64,000 nt of DNA from the NCBI RefSeq assembly GCF_004331175.1, contig NZ_SJOD01000004.1, positions 124,001 through 188,000 on the forward strand, read 5' to 3'. The notes below the pieces were generated by a model that worked only from the letters and a program-made list of their open reading frames with translations, searched no databases and was not told the DNA's origin. Source of the DNA: Acinetobacter sp. ANC 4178 (GTDB taxonomy: Bacteria > Pseudomonadota > Gammaproteobacteria > Pseudomonadales > Moraxellaceae). Shown in pieces: positions 38,099 to 48,600 of the stretch. Made by a program: the position numbers and the translations under genes. Within the stretch, counting starts at the first letter, position 1. Each line of letters opens with the position of its first letter.

Positions 38099-38899
38099 AT
38101 GAACATTCATCATTTACGTAGTGCGACTTTTATCATTGAAACTGGGAATAATTTCATTCTTATTGACCCAATGTTAGGTAAAAAAGGTTCTCTCCCTGCA
38201 TTTTCCTATTTGAAATTTAAGGCTGAGAAAAATCCGTTGGTTGAACTTCCCGACAATGCAGCGGAACTTTTAGAGAAAGTCACGCATTGTTTTATTACGC
38301 ACAGCCAAACCTTCAATATCAGAGCATTCCAGCATACCGATCATTTAGATCGTACTGGAGAGAAGTTTTTAGCGGATAAACAAATTCCTGTATATACGTT
38401 TAGTCATGATGCACTTTACCTGAAAAATCTGGGGCTAAATGTTCAGGCAGGAATTGATCATTGGAAAGAAATCCAGTTTTTGGGTGGTCGCCTCGTTGCT
38501 GTCCCTGCGAAGCATGGGCATGGTTGGATCAGTAAATTTATGGCGAATGGTTGTGGCTTTTTTCTGGATCTACCGAATGAACCATCAATTTATATCAGCG
38601 GTGATACCGTGCTTACTGAGGATGTACAAACTGCGATTTTTCAGTTTAATCCAGATATTACCGTTGTGGCAGCAGGCGAAGCACAAATGGATGTTGGAAA
38701 ACCCATCTTAATGACTGAAAGTGAAGTTAGAACATTTATCCAACTTTCCCCAAAGCATGTGATTGCGAATCATTTTGAGGCGTTAAATCACTGCCCAGTA
38801 AAGAGAGCTGATATTCAAAATCTTGTTGCCGAAATTGGGGAAAAAGATCGTGTCTATATTCCTGATGATGGACAAACCCTGAGTTTTCATCTGAACTAG
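38099..38899 (+). CDS. MBL-fold metallo-hydrolase (UlaG-like), atypical metal motif
   Basis: 266 residues with a metallo-beta-lactamase fold: LRSATFIIETGNNFILIDPM at the start, the metal-site region at residues 67-84, ISGDTVLTED (Asp ligand) and VIANHFEALNHC (C-terminal His). Instead of a compact HxHxDH, the sequence is TH68 followed by a ten-residue stretch and then H79-T-D81-H82, so the first histidine of the usual motif is displaced. The substrate is unknown. No strong ribosome site is visible (TTTACA before ATG), which leaves the start somewhat open. It is monocistronic. Confidence 0.75.
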   Translation: MNIHHLRSATFIIETGNNFILIDPMLGKKGSLPAFSYLKFKAEKNPLVELPDNAAELLEKVTHCFITHSQTFNIRAFQHTDHLDRTGEKFLADKQIPVYTFSHDALYLKNLGLNVQAGIDHWKEIQFLGGRLVAVPAKHGHGWISKFMANGCGFFLDLPNEPSIYISGDTVLTEDVQTAIFQFNPDITVVAAGEAQMDVGKPILMTESEVRTFIQLSPKHVIANHFEALNHCPVKRADIQNLVAEIGEKDRVYIPDDGQTLSFHLN

Positions 38900-39387
38900 T
38901 ACATCAGCGAATACGAAAACCATAGCCAATGTTTATACAGATCAAAAAATACAAATGTTCGCTATGGAAAAGATGTAGATAATAATAAAAGTGGTCAACA
39001 GGTCACTAGGGGAATTTTTTTCTTTAGCGCATTTATATTTATTTGAGTTATGTAAGCTAGAGCTTCATTTAGGGTATTTAACTTATGCTCACTGAAGGGC
39101 TAGCTCATAAATAATTTTTAAATTTATCTATAATTTACAATACTTTATTCATGTAAATTATTTGTTTAAAATCGTCATGGCTTATTAACCTGACGAATGT
39201 AATTGAGAAGATTTCTAAAATTTACTCACAGCTAAATAGTGATTATTTTGAGATTCTCTACATTGTATTTATGCTCGCAGTTAGATCATAAAGATAAAGT
39301 AGCTGAACCTGATCAATATAAGCTTCGTATGAATATACGCTAAGTTTGACCCTGTATCAGCTACTTATTCAAATCAACTTTTTCCCT
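38900..39387. other. AT-rich spacer, no gene seen
   Basis: About 490 bases between convergent genes. AAGTAGCTGA near 39297 and TCAGCTACTT near 39357 are inverted repeats that could form a long-range stem downstream of the leftward oxidoreductase gene. Nothing else is recognised. Confidence 0.35.
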
Positions 39388-42300
39388 TTATTCATGTTCT
39401 TTACCAAGACTCAAGCTAAGCTCATCCCAATGTTGTATTGCGGTTTCCATCGCTTGCATTTTGACATGACCAAAACCTCGTACATCTGCGGGTAATTGAG
39501 CGATTTGCTGAGCTATAGATAAGTCATAATTTTCAGGTGCAGAACTGATGGCTTTGACAAATGCGATATATCGATCACGCCATGCATGTTCTTTTTGACG
39601 TTCTTGCTGTAAAGCAAATGGATCAAGGAAAGTTTCTCTAAGCCATTGTAGTCGACCAAGAATCATCATCGGAATACGCATCCAATAGCCGAAAGCACGT
39701 TTGCGTATGGCACCATGAGCACCCAAAGCAGGAGGGGCTAAGTGATAGGTTAAACGTAGCCCTTGACCAAACTGCGCTTCGATTGATTGTTTAAAGCTTT
39801 TTCCTGTGAGTAAACGTGCAACTTCATATTCATCTTTATACGCCATGACTCTATAGAGCTGTGTCGCAATGGTTCCCGCGAGTTCTTCAGGCAATACTTT
39901 GGCAGCTTTTTCCACAAGAGTTCGATACTGAGCTGCATAATCTTGATTCCAATATTCAACCAGACGCGCAGAACGATCGTCAATGAGTTCGGCCAATGTG
40001 GTTGGTTTACGCGTCGTTGGTATCGTTGCAATAATGCGTTTGGCTAAGTCAGGAGTGCTAATCAAATGACACCCGATACGGAAAGCTTCAAGGTTTTTTT
40101 CAGCAGCCGTACCATTCAGATGGATTGCTTTCTCGATACTTTCACGTTTCAACGGAATCTGACCTGCTTGCCAAGCCATACCAAGTAAAATCTGATTTGC
40201 AAAGATCGCATCACCCAGTACTTGTGTGGCAATGCGTGTTACAGGTAAAGAGATGAGTTTGCCTTGTGTGGTTCGACCACGAAGTCGCTGAATTAAACCC
40301 GTAATTGGTGCATACCAGTCACGCGACTCAAGGAAAGCAGAAGTAGGGGAGCTATCTTCATTCACGATGACAACAGCATCAGCTTTTAAACGTGAAAGTG
40401 CTGCATTACTGCCTGCAACAATCGCATCTGCACCAATTAAAACATCACATTGACCCGCAGGGATTTTGGTTGCAGAGAGTTGATCATCTTCTGTCGCAAG
40501 TTGTATGTAGGAATAAACTGTACCACCTTTTTGAGCCAGTCCCGCCATATCCATAATACGTGCAGCTTTACCCTCCAAATGAGCAGCCATTCCAAGTAAA
40601 GCGCCCGCTGTCACTACACCTGTACCGCCAACACCCCCCACCATGATGCGGATGGGTTGTTGATCTAGTTCAGGAAGAATAGGCTTTTCTGGCCAGCCAG
40701 TGTCTATACCTTCAAATATTTCTGGGCGTTTTATGTCGCGGGTATGTACGGTCACAAAACTTGGACAGAAACCTTCGACACATGAGAAGTCTTTGTTACA
40801 ACTGCTTTGATTGATTTGACGTTTAGTTCCTAACGCTGTTTCAACGGGTTCAATTGATAAACAGTTCGATTTTTTAGAACAGTCACCGCAACCTTCACAA
40901 ATCTCACTATTAATAAAAACTCGCTCTGCAACATCTGGATAAGCATTGCGTTTACGACGACGGCGTTTTTCACTGGCACAGGTTTGAACATAAATTAATG
41001 CTGTAACACCAGAAATTTCGCGTAATTTGCGCTGAACATCATCGAGTTCATTTCTATGGTAAATCTCGACATGAGGCGCAATACCTTCTTCAGCATGAAT
41101 CAACTCAGGTTCATCCGTGACAATCACTTGTTTTGTGATGCCTTCTGCATCCAATTGTCGTGTTAACTGTGCCACGCTCAGATGACCATCGACATGCTGT
41201 CCACCCGTCATTGCAACTGCGTCGTTATACAGAATTTTGTAGGTTATATTGAGTTTTGCAGCGATCGCTTGGCGGATGGCCAGATAACCTGAATGGAAAT
41301 AGGTTCCATCGCCTAGATTGGCAAAAATATGCTTTTCATTGGTGAAATGGGAAGCGCCAGCCCAACTTACACCTTCGCCGCCCATTTGTGTGAACGTTTC
41401 TGTGCCATGATTTTGTAACACAGCAATATAATGACAACCGATCCCGCCCAGTGCACGACTGCCTTCGGGTAACTTAGTTGATGAGTTGTGAGGGCAGCCA
41501 CTACAAAAGAAAGGTTTGCGTTCTGCGATATCAAGCGCATGTTGGGATGCTTGCTCTGCTTTTTGTAACAGCTCAAGTTTACTCTGAATTTGCGTTTTTA
41601 AACTTTCTGGAATGTCTAATTTTAAGAACCGAGCGGCCAACATTTTTGCAATAGGTTCAGGTTGGAACTCATAGTGACCAATCAAAGGGGCTTCATCAAT
41701 CGATGTACTCCATTCACCTTTACCATCACAGGCTTTGCCGATAATACGAGGGCGTTTGCCATCTGGAAGTGCATAGAGTTCATCTTTAATTTGTGCTTCC
41801 AGAATCGGGCGTTTTTCCTCTACAACAATCAGTTCTTCTAAACCTTCGGCAAATTCACGCAAACCTTGTGGTTCTAAGGGCCAAATTAAAGCAACTTGAT
41901 ACACTCGAAGGCCAAGTTGCTCGGCTGTTTCACCTTCAATTCCGAGAATACGCAACGCTTCAATCGTATCTAAATAACCTTTACCACTTGCTGCAATACC
42001 AATACGCGCATCGGCACAATGCCATGTCACCTGATTCAGCTCATTTTCACGTGCATAAGCCAATACAGCGGGTAAGCGATATTGATAAAGACGTTCTTCT
42101 TGTGGAATGCCGTGATCAGGCCAACGAATGTTGACACCATCTTCAGGCATTTGAACATTTTGGGGTAATACGGGAGTAACGCGATCTAAATCCACATGAA
42201 CAGAAGCCGAGGTTTCGACAATTTCACTGACCAACTTCATCGAGGTCCATACCCCAGCGAAGCGTGACATGGCGACCGCATGTACACCTAAATCAAGAAT

Positions 42301-42867
42301 TTGTTGGATTGAAGTCGGGTAAAAAATTGGAATGCCACAACCGATCATGACGTGTTCTGACTGATGTGGAATACTCGAAGATTTACAAGAGTGGTCATCA
42401 CCGAAGAAGGCAACCACGCCACCTAACGCCGAGGTTCCTGCAAGATTAGCATGACGGAGCACATCTCCAGAACGATCTACACCAGGACCTTTACCATACC
42501 ACCAAGAAGTCACACCATCGTATTTACCTTGACCTGCGAGATTGGCTTGTTGGGTACCCCAAATTGCAGTAGCAGCGAGATCTTCATTTACGCCAGGTTG
42601 AAAAACCACATGATGGTCTTTGAGTATGCCTTCAATTTGCCAGAGAAAATTATCATAATTTCCGACGGGGGAACCACGATAACCTGAAATAAAACCAGCA
42701 GTATGATAACCGTTTAAAGTATCCCGCCGTGTTTGCACAAGTGGTAAACGCACCATTGCCTGAATACCTGTCATGTAAGCAGTACCGTCATCACTTAGAT
42801 ATTTATCATCAAGTGATACATCCTTTGTAGGAATCTTATTTGGAGTAAATTTTGTCGCTATATTCAT
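39388..42867 (-). CDS. Indolepyruvate ferredoxin oxidoreductase family protein (fused alpha and beta subunits)
   Basis: 1159 residues. The N-terminal two thirds carry the alpha-subunit pyrimidine domain and a TPP-binding domain (GCPHNSST cysteine site, LGDGTYFHSGYLAI as TPP/Mg region). A 4Fe-4S segment follows (CEGCGDCSKKSNC, then CNKDFSCVEGFCPSF). The C-terminal part is the gamma/beta-subunit-like catalytic domain (VGGVGGTGVVTAGALLGMAA). Such fused enzymes oxidatively decarboxylate aryl pyruvates or branched 2-oxo acids to acyl-CoA in aerobic proteobacteria. The reaction here is inferred. It diverges from a LysR regulator that probably controls it. Confidence 0.88.
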   Translation of the reverse strand: MNIATKFTPNKIPTKDVSLDDKYLSDDGTAYMTGIQAMVRLPLVQTRRDTLNGYHTAGFISGYRGSPVGNYDNFLWQIEGILKDHHVVFQPGVNEDLAATAIWGTQQANLAGQGKYDGVTSWWYGKGPGVDRSGDVLRHANLAGTSALGGVVAFFGDDHSCKSSSIPHQSEHVMIGCGIPIFYPTSIQQILDLGVHAVAMSRFAGVWTSMKLVSEIVETSASVHVDLDRVTPVLPQNVQMPEDGVNIRWPDHGIPQEERLYQYRLPAVLAYARENELNQVTWHCADARIGIAASGKGYLDTIEALRILGIEGETAEQLGLRVYQVALIWPLEPQGLREFAEGLEELIVVEEKRPILEAQIKDELYALPDGKRPRIIGKACDGKGEWSTSIDEAPLIGHYEFQPEPIAKMLAARFLKLDIPESLKTQIQSKLELLQKAEQASQHALDIAERKPFFCSGCPHNSSTKLPEGSRALGGIGCHYIAVLQNHGTETFTQMGGEGVSWAGASHFTNEKHIFANLGDGTYFHSGYLAIRQAIAAKLNITYKILYNDAVAMTGGQHVDGHLSVAQLTRQLDAEGITKQVIVTDEPELIHAEEGIAPHVEIYHRNELDDVQRKLREISGVTALIYVQTCASEKRRRRKRNAYPDVAERVFINSEICEGCGDCSKKSNCLSIEPVETALGTKRQINQSSCNKDFSCVEGFCPSFVTVHTRDIKRPEIFEGIDTGWPEKPILPELDQQPIRIMVGGVGGTGVVTAGALLGMAAHLEGKAARIMDMAGLAQKGGTVYSYIQLATEDDQLSATKIPAGQCDVLIGADAIVAGSNAALSRLKADAVVIVNEDSSPTSAFLESRDWYAPITGLIQRLRGRTTQGKLISLPVTRIATQVLGDAIFANQILLGMAWQAGQIPLKRESIEKAIHLNGTAAEKNLEAFRIGCHLISTPDLAKRIIATIPTTRKPTTLAELIDDRSARLVEYWNQDYAAQYRTLVEKAAKVLPEELAGTIATQLYRVMAYKDEYEVARLLTGKSFKQSIEAQFGQGLRLTYHLAPPALGAHGAIRKRAFGYWMRIPMMILGRLQWLRETFLDPFALQQERQKEHAWRDRYIAFVKAISSAPENYDLSIAQQIAQLPADVRGFGHVKMQAMETAIQHWDELSLSLGKEHE

Positions 42868-42940
42868 TTATTTCTCCTTGGAATTTTGTAGTTCGAGCTA
42901 CTTTATTTTCTCAACATCCCGTTGAATATTTGGAGTAAAT
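42837..42940. repeat. 14-bp direct repeat flanking the oxidoreductase start
   Basis: TATTTGGAGTAAAT occurs at 42837-42850, inside the first codons of the oxidoreductase gene, and again at 42927-42940 upstream, exactly 90 bases apart. Between them lies TCAACATCCCGTTGA. The repeat could be a regulatory element or a trace of a local duplication. Confidence 0.6.
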
Positions 42941-43070
42941 GACATACTAAGAAAAAGATTGAACAGTTTATTCAAAACACGAAAAACTGCTCAATGTATG
43001 TACATTAATGTCATTGTGATTGATCCAGACTGGTGCAACAATGCGTAATTAAGCAAAAGATATTTACGTT

Positions 43071-44009
43071 ATGCGCAAAAATCTTGATGGTGGATTACTC
43101 CATGCAATGCAAGCTTTCCTGAAAGTCATTGATAGTGGAAGCTTTACTGCCGCCGCAGAGCAGATGGAACTGACAACAGCGCAAGTGTCGCGACTCATTA
43201 GCGAGTTAGAAGGGCGTTTAGGAACAAAATTACTACAACGAACCACGAGGCAGCACGCGTTGACCGATATTGGTGCAACTTATGCAGAGCAATGTCGTCA
43301 TGTACTCGCAATGGTGGAAGAAGCCGAAACTCAAGCAATGGGAAGGGCAACTAAACCACAGGGACGGTTACGTGTGTTGAGTATGGCCAGTTTTGGGCAT
43401 CATTATGTATCTCCGACGATGGCGGAGTTCTGTCAAACCTATCCAGAACTGACCGTGGAATATCGTACTTCACAGAATGTACCAGACCTTTTAGGTAAAG
43501 GAATTGACGTTAGTTTATATCTCGCGGAATCTTTGGCTGATTCACGCTTTGTTGCTCGTCAAATTGGGACAATATTTTCATTACTTTGTGCATCACCAAC
43601 CTATTTAGAAAAATATGGTGAGCCAAAATCCTTAGATGATTTACAAAAACATGCATGTTTAAGATTGGTAAATCCATCTATTACACCGCAATGGCATCTT
43701 ATCAGTGAAAAAAGTTGCTCGTATCAAATTGATATTACGGGACCTTTGATTGCAGATACACCAGAACTGTTACTGGACATGGTACAGCAAGACATGGGGA
43801 TCGCATTACTTCCAACTTTTACTGTAATTGAAGCTGTCCGTACTGGACGATTACGCCGTGTTTTATCAGATTGGAGATCGCCTGATATTGGCGTTTATAC
43901 CTTAATACCATCGCGTCATTTTATTGATGCTAAAACAAGAGCATGGTTAACGTGGGTTGAGCAGCATATTTCTCCAAAAATTCAGAGTGATACAGACTTT
44001 TTTTTATAA
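43071..44009 (+). CDS. LysR-family transcriptional regulator
   Basis: 312 residues. N-terminal helix-turn-helix (FLKVIDSGSFTAAAEQMELT, TAQVSRLISELEGRLGTKLL) and a C-terminal periplasmic-binding-protein-like effector domain (VSPTMAEFCQTYPELTVEYR; DMVQQDMGIALLPTF). It is transcribed away from the indolepyruvate oxidoreductase gene with 200 bases between, the normal layout for a LysR regulator and its target. The effector is unknown, perhaps an aromatic 2-oxo acid. The ribosome site is weak. Confidence 0.85.
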   Translation: MRKNLDGGLLHAMQAFLKVIDSGSFTAAAEQMELTTAQVSRLISELEGRLGTKLLQRTTRQHALTDIGATYAEQCRHVLAMVEEAETQAMGRATKPQGRLRVLSMASFGHHYVSPTMAEFCQTYPELTVEYRTSQNVPDLLGKGIDVSLYLAESLADSRFVARQIGTIFSLLCASPTYLEKYGEPKSLDDLQKHACLRLVNPSITPQWHLISEKSCSYQIDITGPLIADTPELLLDMVQQDMGIALLPTFTVIEAVRTGRLRRVLSDWRSPDIGVYTLIPSRHFIDAKTRAWLTWVEQHISPKIQSDTDFFL

Positions 44010-44143
44010 TCTAAACTTGCCATTAAGGTTATTAAGAAAAATATTAAACACGGTTCCAGACCAAGATTTTGTTTTGCAGCAGTGCGATAAAATGGATTTG
44101 CGCTTATATATCAAAATTATGCTAGTGCAATTTGAATAGCTTA

Positions 44144-44174
44144 GGTATGAATGAGCATATTACCCATTCATACC
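44144..44174 (-). terminator. Stem-loop downstream of adeH
   Basis: GGTATGAATG (44144-44153) pairs with CATTCATACC (44165-44174), 28 bases after the efflux operon. There is no T-run, so intrinsic termination is uncertain. Confidence 0.45.
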
Positions 44175-44201
44175 CGTAAGTCTGATCGGTTGCGGTAAAA
44201 C

Positions 44202-45659
44202 TTAGGTCTGATCCTGAGTTGCCAAACCGCCTCCTAATGCTCGAATTAAGTCCACACTTGCAATCATTCTGCTACCTTTGAGTTGTATAGCCAATTGCTC
44301 TTGCTGAAGAATAGTGCGGTCAGAATCTATAACGTCTAAATAACTCACCATACCTTCACGATAACGCAGATGTAAAAGTTTATTGGCATTACGTGAAGCA
44401 ATCAGGGCTTGAGTTTGAGTATTCATTTGTTGATCCAGAATACGCTGATCCGTCAGCCCATTTTCAACCTCACGAAATGCATTCAGTACAGTTTGTCGAT
44501 AATTGGCAACGCTTTCTTCATAGGCAGCTCTGGCCTGTGCTACACCTACTTTACGTTGACCACCATCAAACAAAGGTAAGGATAAAATTGTCCCTGCGAT
44601 AGGTCCCAGCAAGAAAGTGCGACTCGACCATTGGGCTAAATCTCCAAGCGTTGAAGACTCATAGCCCAGTGCTCCTGTAAGACTAAGTCGCGGGAAAAAA
44701 GCAGCACGTGCAATACCAATTCGAGCATTATCCGCCGCCATAGCACGTTCAGCAGCGGCAACATCAGGACGTCTTTCAAGAAGACTAGAAGGTAAACCTG
44801 CAGGTACTTGAATGGTATTGATCGTTAAGCTTTGCTGCGCCAAATTAAACTCAGCAGGCGTTTTGCCTAATAGCACGGCAAGCGCATGTTCTGTATTTGC
44901 TCGTTGACGCATAAGACTCAATAAACCAGTCTGTGCTGTAGACAATTCCGTTTGTGCACGAAATACATCCATTTCACTGACGGCTCCATTTTTAAAACGA
45001 GCTTGCATTAAATCGCGTGATTCAGTCAGCAATTTAATCATTCGCGTATAAATGATTTGTTCCGTATCGAGCTGGCGGATCTGAAAATAATTTTGCGCGA
45101 CATCGGCTTGTAAAGCTAAAAGTGCAGAGTGATATAAGGCTTCTTGTTGCTGTGCGTCTGCTGTTGCCGCATTGACACTACTTGCAATACGACCAAATAG
45201 GTCTAACTCATAAGACACATTTGTCTGGGCACGCCATAACGTCTGGGCGGAGGTATCCGCATTCGCATCAAGCCCCTGAGACGCAGGTGAGAGTTTCTGT
45301 CGGGTTGGACCAAAGCCCACACCTATACTCGGCAATTGTTCAGCCTTTGCCGCGGATTTCAAAGCACGTGATGCCTGAACATTTGCGGCAATCGCTTTTA
45401 AGTTTTGGTTTTCCCAAATGGCTTGTTGCTCAAGTGCATTGAGTTGAGCATCTTGAAAAATAAGCCACCATTCACCTCTGGAAGCTGCATCACTCGGTTG
45501 TGCTATCTTCCAGTTTTCATTTTCTTGCAGGGGGTTGGCTTCTTTAAATTGCAATGGAATGACAACCCTTTCTGGTTCATATTGTGGTGCCAGTGAGCAG
45601 CCTGCAAGCAGCAGGCTTCCCATGAGCGAGGACAATAACCAGATCTGTTTTTTAGGCAT
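44202..45659 (-). CDS. adeH: Outer-membrane efflux lipoprotein (NodT/OprM family), AdeH-like
   Basis: 485 residues. TolC-type outer-membrane channel of an RND pump. The signal peptide ends with a lipobox, LLLAGC, so the N-terminal Cys is lipidated. Two OEP repeats are visible, including SYELDLFGRI and SLPLFDGGQRKVGVAQARAAYEE. The start is ATG 45659 (MPKKQIWLL) or the ATG two codons earlier; both follow AAGGA. It is the third gene of adeFGH, 13 bases after adeG. Confidence 0.85.
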   Translation of the reverse strand: MPKKQIWLLSSLMGSLLLAGCSLAPQYEPERVVIPLQFKEANPLQENENWKIAQPSDAASRGEWWLIFQDAQLNALEQQAIWENQNLKAIAANVQASRALKSAAKAEQLPSIGVGFGPTRQKLSPASQGLDANADTSAQTLWRAQTNVSYELDLFGRIASSVNAATADAQQQEALYHSALLALQADVAQNYFQIRQLDTEQIIYTRMIKLLTESRDLMQARFKNGAVSEMDVFRAQTELSTAQTGLLSLMRQRANTEHALAVLLGKTPAEFNLAQQSLTINTIQVPAGLPSSLLERRPDVAAAERAMAADNARIGIARAAFFPRLSLTGALGYESSTLGDLAQWSSRTFLLGPIAGTILSLPLFDGGQRKVGVAQARAAYEESVANYRQTVLNAFREVENGLTDQRILDQQMNTQTQALIASRNANKLLHLRYREGMVSYLDVIDSDRTILQQEQLAIQLKGSRMIASVDLIRALGGGLATQDQT

Positions 45660-45672
45660 GATCATATCGTCC

Positions 45673-48600
45673 TTATGAGTGATTTGGATTGATTGGAGCT
45701 TCATGCGGACTGGCTGAATGCAGCTTATGTCCACGGTTTAAAGTCCGAATGAGTACATAGAAGGCAGGGGTCAGGAACAAGCCAAAGAAAGTAACCCCGA
45801 TCATGCCTGAGAATACAGCAACGCCCATTGCATGACGCATTTCTGCACCCGCACCTGTAGAAGTCACAAGAGGAACAACACCCATAATGAACGCAATTGA
45901 AGTCATTAAAATTGGGCGTAAACGTAAACGGCTTGCTTCAACTGCTGCTTTAAATGCGGTCATGCCTTGCATTTCAAGTTCTCGGGCAAATTCCACAATC
46001 AAAATCGCGTTTTTGCAGGCCAGTCCCACCAGTACCATTAAGCCGATTTGCGTGAAGATATTGTTATCGCCATTGGTCAGCCACACCCCTGTAAGCGCAG
46101 CTAAAATCCCCATTGGTACAATCAAAATCACAGCCAATGGCAAAGTTAAACTTTCATACTGTGCCGCCAAAACTAAAAATACCAACAGCACACTGATTGG
46201 GAAGACCCATAGCCCAGCGTTGCCTGCCAGAATTTTCTGGTAGGTTAAATCTGTCCATTCGAATTTAATTCCACGCGGTAAGGTTTGTGCAGCAATCCGT
46301 TCTGCGGCAGCTTCTGCCTGACTAGATGAATAACCAGCAGCAGGGCCACCATTAATATCCGCAGCAGTATATCCGTTATAACGTACGGCCATTTCTGGAC
46401 CATAAGTTTGCGTAACATTCACCAGAGAAGATAAAGGCACCATCTGCCCAGCACTGTTGCGGGTTTTTAATTGCAAAATATTCTCTGGATTTGCACGAAA
46501 TGGTGCATCAGCTTGTGCACGCACCTGATAAACACGTCCAAAACGGTTAAAGTCATTCACATATTGTGAGCCCAGATAAATTTGCATGGTGTTAAATACA
46601 TCTGTAACAGCAACACCTTGTTGCTTGGCTTTAACACGATCGAGGTCTACGTTTAACTGCGGTACATTAATTTGATAACTTGAAAACATTGGACCGAGTT
46701 CAGGTGCAGCTTGTGCAGCTTTCATAAAGTTCTGCGCAGCATCATTTAATGCGGAATAACCCAATGCACCGCGGTCTTCAAGCTGCATTTTGAAACCACC
46801 CACTGTGCCCAGTCCCATTACTGGTGGCGGTGGAAAAACAGCAATATAGGCTTCTTGTATGGCGGAATATTTTTGGTTTAAGGCACCCGCAATCGCATTG
46901 GCTGAAAGATCTTTGCTTTTACGCTCTTCAAAAGGTTTTAGTGTGACAAAAACAATGCCTGCACTGGAACTGTTGGTAAAACCATTGATCGATAAGCCGG
47001 GAAAGGCAATTGCACTTTCGACACCAGGTTGTTTTAACGCAGCATCACTCATTTTTCGAATGACGGCTTCAGTACGGTCTAAAGAGGCACCGTTCGGTAA
47101 TTGTGCAAAACTAATCAGATACTGTTTGTCCTGAGCAGGAACGAATCCGCCGGGCACAATATAGGAAATACCAATGGTTAAACCCAGTAGAATGGCATAG
47201 ACACCCATCGCTGAGGTTTTATGCGAAATCACCCGACTTACACCACGACCATATTGATCTGACGCACGTGAGAATAGGCGGTTAAATGCCTTAAAAAATC
47301 GTCCAAAGACTCGGTTCATGCCACGTGTTAAAGCATCAGGCTTGGCATCATGACCTTTCAGCAAGATTGCAGCTAAAGCAGGGGACAATGTAAGTGAGTT
47401 AAATGCCGAAATGACGGTTGAAATCGCAATGGTCATGGCAAACTGTTTATAAAATTGACCTGTTAAACCTGTCATAAAGGCCAGCGGGACAAATACTGCA
47501 CACAGTGTTAATGCAATGGCAATAATCGGTCCACTGACTTCACGCATGGCACGATAGGTTGCATCCCTTGGACTGAGTCCAGCTTCAATATTCCGCTCGA
47601 CATTTTCCACCACCACAATCGCATCATCGACCACAATACCAATCGCAAGGACCATCCCGAACAGCGAAAGTGCATTAATGGAATAGCCAAAAGCTAGCAT
47701 CAATGCAAATGTACCAATAATAGACACGGGCACTGCCAGCAGAGGAATAATCGAAGCACGCCATGTTTGTAGGAATAAAATTACCACCACGACAACCAGT
47801 GCAATTGCTTCTAGCAGCGTACTGACAACCGCTTTAATACTTGCGCGAACGAACTGAGTTGGATCGTAAACAATTTCATACTTCACCGATGAAGGAAAAT
47901 CTTTCGACAATTCCTGCATGGTGTCACGGACTTGCTCAGACACTTGCAGTGCATTCGCACCTGGTGCTTGGAAAATTGGAATGGCAACCGCTTGTTTATT
48001 GTCAAGTAAAGAACGCAAACCGTATTGTGATGCTGCAAGCTCTACACGGGCAACATCGCCCAAACGAGTTACCGCACCGTCTGGATCTGTTTTTAAAATG
48101 ATATCGGAGAATTCTTGTTCTGTACTTAAACGACCTTGTGCATTTACCGAAAGCTGAAGCGGAGCATTACTTGGAGATGCACCAATAGTTCCTGCGGCGA
48201 CCTGAATATTTTGCTCACGAATGGCACTGACAATTTCACTTGCCGTTAAATTACGCGCAGAGATTTTCTGTGGATCGAGCCAGATCCGCATAGAATAATC
48301 ACCAGAACCAAATAAACCTACTTCACCCACACCTTGTAAACGTGCTAAACGGTCTTTGACATTCAGCACCGCATAGTTGCGTAAGTAGGTCATGTCGTAA
48401 CGATTATCTGGCGAAGTTAAATGCACCACCATGGTTAAGTTGGAAGAGCTTTTAAGGGTAGTGACCCCTAAACGCTGTACATCTTCGGGTAACCGTGGCA
48501 AAGCCTGTGATACGCGATTTTGTACCAGTTGTTGTGCTTTATCTGGATCAACCCCAAGTTTAAAGTTCACAGTAACGGTTAAATTACCATCACTATTGGC

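Noticed and set aside
45887..48157. Plus-strand frames opposite the RND transporter gene
   Set aside because: Shadows of adeG; no ribosome sites or domains.
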